Source: Aquimarina sp. AU58
Lineage (GTDB): Bacteria > Bacteroidota > Bacteroidia > Flavobacteriales > Flavobacteriaceae
DNA: 64,000 bases
Direction: 5' to 3'
NCBI RefSeq assembly: GCF_900312745.1
Contig: NZ_OMPD01000008.1
Coordinates: 186,001-250,000, forward strand
Below, one piece after another: positions 61,722 through 64,000 of this stretch (position 1 is its first letter; each line of letters begins with the position of its first letter). The translations under genes and the position numbers were made by a program. The notes beneath the pieces were generated by a model, which saw nothing but the letters and a program-made list of their open reading frames with translations, was not told the origin of the DNA and did not search any database.

Positions 61722-61740
61722 ATTGTCCTATATTGACAAT
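61722..61740. promoter_or_regulatory. Inverted repeat upstream of the AraC gene
   Basis: ATTGTC-CTATATT-GACAAT is an inverted repeat with six-base arms and a seven-base spacer. It lies 20 bases beyond the AraC -7 element, in the divergent promoter region shared with the gene at 61809. It could be an autoregulatory operator. Confidence 0.35.
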
Positions 61741-61793
61741 TATACATAATCATCATTGTAATATCGTATTATCTTACCCTAATTAAAAAATCG

Positions 61794-61801
61794 TAAATTT
61801 G
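61794..61801 (+). promoter_or_regulatory. -7 element for the gene at 61809
   Basis: TAAATTTG fits TAnnTTTG and ends seven bases before the ATG at 61809, so the mRNA would be nearly leaderless. Confidence 0.35.
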
Positions 61802-61808
61802 TATTGAT

Positions 61809-62207
61809 ATGCAAGATCGTACAGGTACATATTTTAGTTTTCCTATTCCTAAATGGTTAGGTATACTTATTCTTTTAATCTCTGTTGGAGGATATTCTAA
61901 TTACACACAGCCTGTTGATTTTAAAGAAACTATTGAATTACTGGTTTCACCCGAAGAATTCTCTTCATCTCAAAATAGTATTCTTTTTAGTGATGTAATT
62001 GATCCAGAAAAAAGTAAGGATTTTTCATACATCGACCATAAGTATCTGGTTTTACTATCATTAAATCACACTAAGCTTAGTAGGATTTTCAAAAATGATC
62101 AATCCATTTTTATTAGTTTGTATAACAAACATAAAATAATAAATATTTCGTACAATTCTTCTTATAATGGTAAAGAAGATGCTTTTCATTTCAATTTTAT
62201 AGGATAA
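61809..62207 (+). CDS. Hypothetical membrane-anchored protein
   Basis: A 132-residue protein I do not recognise. After a short polar start it has one hydrophobic span (about 14-30, PKWLGILILLISVGGYS), then a soluble domain with FKETIELLVSPEEFSS, YIDHKYLVLLSLNHTKLSRIFKNDQ and ISYNSSYNGKEDAFHFNF. It is divergent from the AraC gene and 93 bp before another small protein. It may be a signal-anchored envelope protein. Confidence 0.6.
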   Translation: MQDRTGTYFSFPIPKWLGILILLISVGGYSNYTQPVDFKETIELLVSPEEFSSSQNSILFSDVIDPEKSKDFSYIDHKYLVLLSLNHTKLSRIFKNDQSIFISLYNKHKIINISYNSSYNGKEDAFHFNFIG

Positions 62208-62299
62208 AACCTTATCCACCTATTCGCTTATAAATAATCTATTAACAACTTATTTATTTCTTACCAATAGAAATGAACGGGTATTATTAATTCCCTGAA

Positions 62300-62494
62300 A
62301 TGAAAAAATTTAAAAAGATACTAAGGCGCTTAGCCTTTATCATATTCATTATAATGGCTTCTTTACTCCCTGTTCCTATATTCTTTCAGAAAAAAGATGG
62401 AAAGTTTGATGATGATCTTATCATTGAACATGTAGATGTAAAAGAAGATGACACAGAAGCAGAAACAAAAGTTACTACTAATTTTAAATCATAA
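62300..62494 (+). CDS. Small membrane protein, hypothetical
   Basis: A 64-residue protein with a basic start (MKKFKKILRRLA), one hydrophobic segment (about 12-29, FIIFIIMASLLPVPIFF) and an acidic tail (DDDLIIEHVDVKEDDTEAE). No family known. It may be co-transcribed with the gene at 61809. Small size makes the call uncertain. Confidence 0.55.
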   Translation: MKKFKKILRRLAFIIFIIMASLLPVPIFFQKKDGKFDDDLIIEHVDVKEDDTEAETKVTTNFKS

Positions 62495-62518
62495 TGACTT
62501 ATGTTTCTATAACGAAAT

Positions 62519-62548
62519 AGACCTTCGGGATCATGATCCTGAAGGTCT
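62519..62548. terminator. Hairpin, possible terminator
   Basis: AGACCTTCGGGATC (62519-62532) pairs with GATCCTGAAGGTCT (62535-62548) apart from one G-T. A strong T-tract is lacking, so termination is likely but not certain. Confidence 0.6.
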
Positions 62549-62606
62549 TCATATTTCTAACGCAACAACTTCTGCGAATTTAAAAACAAAACTTAACTTA
62601 GAACTA

Positions 62607-64000
62607 CTAATGTATCCCTGTCATTAATTTTTTAATAATTGGTGAAATTAGAATAGCAACTATTCCTATTATCATAGTAATGACTCCAAAATTGGCATAT
62701 ACAGATACGTAAGAATATAATTGCTGAAAAGCTTCTGTATTATTACCCTCTACCAGCGTATTAGATAATCCCGTGATCGCCTCACTAATAGTTCCCGAGA
62801 GACCTTCTGAAAAAATACTGGCTTCTCCTTCTTTTACAGTGGTAAGTTTTGCTATTTTTCCTGCAAAAAAATGGCCATAGAAATTTGCCGAAAACCAAAC
62901 TCCCATGATGAAGGTAACATATTTTACGGGTGATAGTTCGGTTATTTTAGAAAGTCCTATAGGGGATAAGAACAATTCTCCAACGGTTAGAACAAGGTAT
63001 CCAAAAATCAAATAAAACATTGGTGTTCTAGCATATTCATCAACTTCTTGAGCAGACATCCCAAAAATTAGAAACCCCAATCCCAGGAACAACATACCTA
63101 AGCCAAATTTGATAGCTGAATTAGGGTTTGCTTTTTTCTTACTCAAAAATGTCCATAGTAACGCAAAAGGGATTGCCAATACTACTATCCAGGTAGAGTT
63201 AATACTATTAGTTTGTGCCGCATTAATACCAACAAGATTTACATTTCTATCTGCAAATAATGTAAGTGAGCTACCGGCTTGTTCAAATACTGCTGCAAAC
63301 AAAGCATACAGACTTGTAAAATATACTGCAACCAATAATCTTTTTCGTTCTTTGATTGATACTTTTGTTAAAATATAGGATATATATCCTATCAAAAAGA
63401 AAGTTGCAATCCAAACCAGGTAATGCTCAAACTCATTAAATCTAACGATTAACGCAAATACAGGAACCGATAACCACGCCAAGAACCATACTCGATCTCC
63501 TTTGTTAAGTCCATATATTTTCTTTTCATAATTCTTGATATCGGGCACTAGTCCTTTATCTCCGAAAACAGCTAGTTGTGTTCCTCGTTTAAAAACTATA
63601 AGCCCAACCAACATTCCTATTCCTGCTAATAGAAATCCATAATGCCACCCGTATAGCTCGGCTAGCCAGGCACACATTAAAGGGGCTATAGCTCCTCCCA
63701 GATTAATCCCAAGGTAAAAAATTGTAAATCCAGAATCTCTTCTTCTATCCCCTTCTTTATACAATGTACCTACCATTGTTGAAATATTGGGTTTAAAAAA
63801 ACCGTTACCAACGATTATTAAAGCCAGTGATCCATAGAAAAAAACAGGGGTCTCAATCGTTAGAAAAAAATGGCCTGCTGCCATCAAAACTCCTCCAAGT
63901 ATGATTGATTTTCTATATCCAATATATTTATCTGCTATAATACCACCAATCATAGGAGTAACATATACTAGCGACATATATGCTGCCATTACTCCAAACG
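62607..64000 (-). CDS. POT family peptide transporter, partial
   Basis: A proton-dependent oligopeptide (PTR/POT) transporter cut by the window edge: the frame stays open to 64000, so the N-terminal part is missing. Visible parts include MSLVYVTPMIGGIIADKYIG, GNGFFKPNISTMVGTLY (the family signature GxGxxKPxI) and many membrane spans. These take up di- and tripeptides with protons. The full protein would be about 60 or more residues longer. The start cannot be set here. Confidence 0.92.
   Translation of the reverse strand, partial: FGVMAAYMSLVYVTPMIGGIIADKYIGYRKSIILGGVLMAAGHFFLTIETPVFFYGSLALIIVGNGFFKPNISTMVGTLYKEGDRRRDSGFTIFYLGINLGGAIAPLMCAWLAELYGWHYGFLLAGIGMLVGLIVFKRGTQLAVFGDKGLVPDIKNYEKKIYGLNKGDRVWFLAWLSVPVFALIVRFNEFEHYLVWIATFFLIGYISYILTKVSIKERKRLLVAVYFTSLYALFAAVFEQAGSSLTLFADRNVNLVGINAAQTNSINSTWIVVLAIPFALLWTFLSKKKANPNSAIKFGLGMLFLGLGFLIFGMSAQEVDEYARTPMFYLIFGYLVLTVGELFLSPIGLSKITELSPVKYVTFIMGVWFSANFYGHFFAGKIAKLTTVKEGEASIFSEGLSGTISEAITGLSNTLVEGNNTEAFQQLYSYVSVYANFGVITMIIGIVAILISPIIKKLMTGIH

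Overview
The window is AT-rich bacterial chromosome from a member of the Bacteroidetes, most likely a marine Flavobacteriaceae. The evidence is a T9SS type B sorting domain (52572-54065), SCxKE-type lipoproteins, TTG-N19/20-TAnnTTTG promoters (clearest at the tRNA-Glu genes), little use of Shine-Dalgarno sites, and typical family gene strings such as rsfS-ftsH-LUD-cdsA-psd-ACBP. I see no rRNA, CRISPR array, insertion sequence, integrase or prophage. Genus cannot be settled from the sequence alone.

Layout. 1-7.7 kb: yaaA, a VOC protein, a GH71/99-like lipoprotein, a cold-shock protein, an exported amidohydrolase with a membrane-bound AraC-type regulator, and an RluD-type synthase with a PASTA protein. 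7.9-11.6 kb: ddl, coaD, a VOC protein, a GyrI-like protein, two Roadblock/LC7-like proteins and a small basic protein. 11.9-14.7 kb: a four-gene minus-strand operon (divergent Lgt-like protein, LprI-like protein, Tes/MJ0619-like radical SAM enzyme, small membrane protein). This is the best candidate here for an undescribed system. 15-22.5 kb: a Cys-rich lipoprotein, a SulP transporter with an unusual internally duplicated insertion, an M14 peptidase, a GH18 lipoprotein, a BON-LysM protein and a NUDIX hydrolase. 22.5-29.2 kb: pyrE, an SRPBCC protein, birA, then the rsfS-ftsH-LUD-cdsA-psd-ACBP run. 29.3-38 kb: valS, a DUF1573 protein, an aspartyl protease-PDZ protein with a broken tandem copy, an aminotransferase, murB and an ECF-like sigma factor. 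38-47 kb: lipA-gap-hybrid histidine kinase, lpxK, a Nif3-like protein, a coiled-coil protein that has lost its zinc-ribbon cysteines, and a glycosyltransferase. 47-64 kb: a small lipoprotein, rpsT, two identical tRNA-Glu genes, proS, an RS-rich lipoprotein, a FadL-like porin, a T9SS substrate, folE, cysS, yidD, the canonical lgt, prfA, an amidohydrolase with its AraC regulator, two orphan small proteins and a POT transporter cut by the window edge.

How the genes fit together. Most are housekeeping: cell wall (ddl, murB, PASTA), lipid A and phospholipid (lpxK, cdsA, psd), lipoprotein maturation (lgt), cofactors (coaD, lipA, birA, folE) and translation (valS, proS, cysS, prfA, rpsT, tRNA-Glu, rsfS). 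The accessory layer is mostly cell-envelope lipoproteins and exported hydrolases. Three of these lipoprotein genes (1646, 15028, 47045) share a rare G/C-rich inverted repeat of the form GGGGAAATCCCC 130-195 bp upstream, which suggests a common control element.
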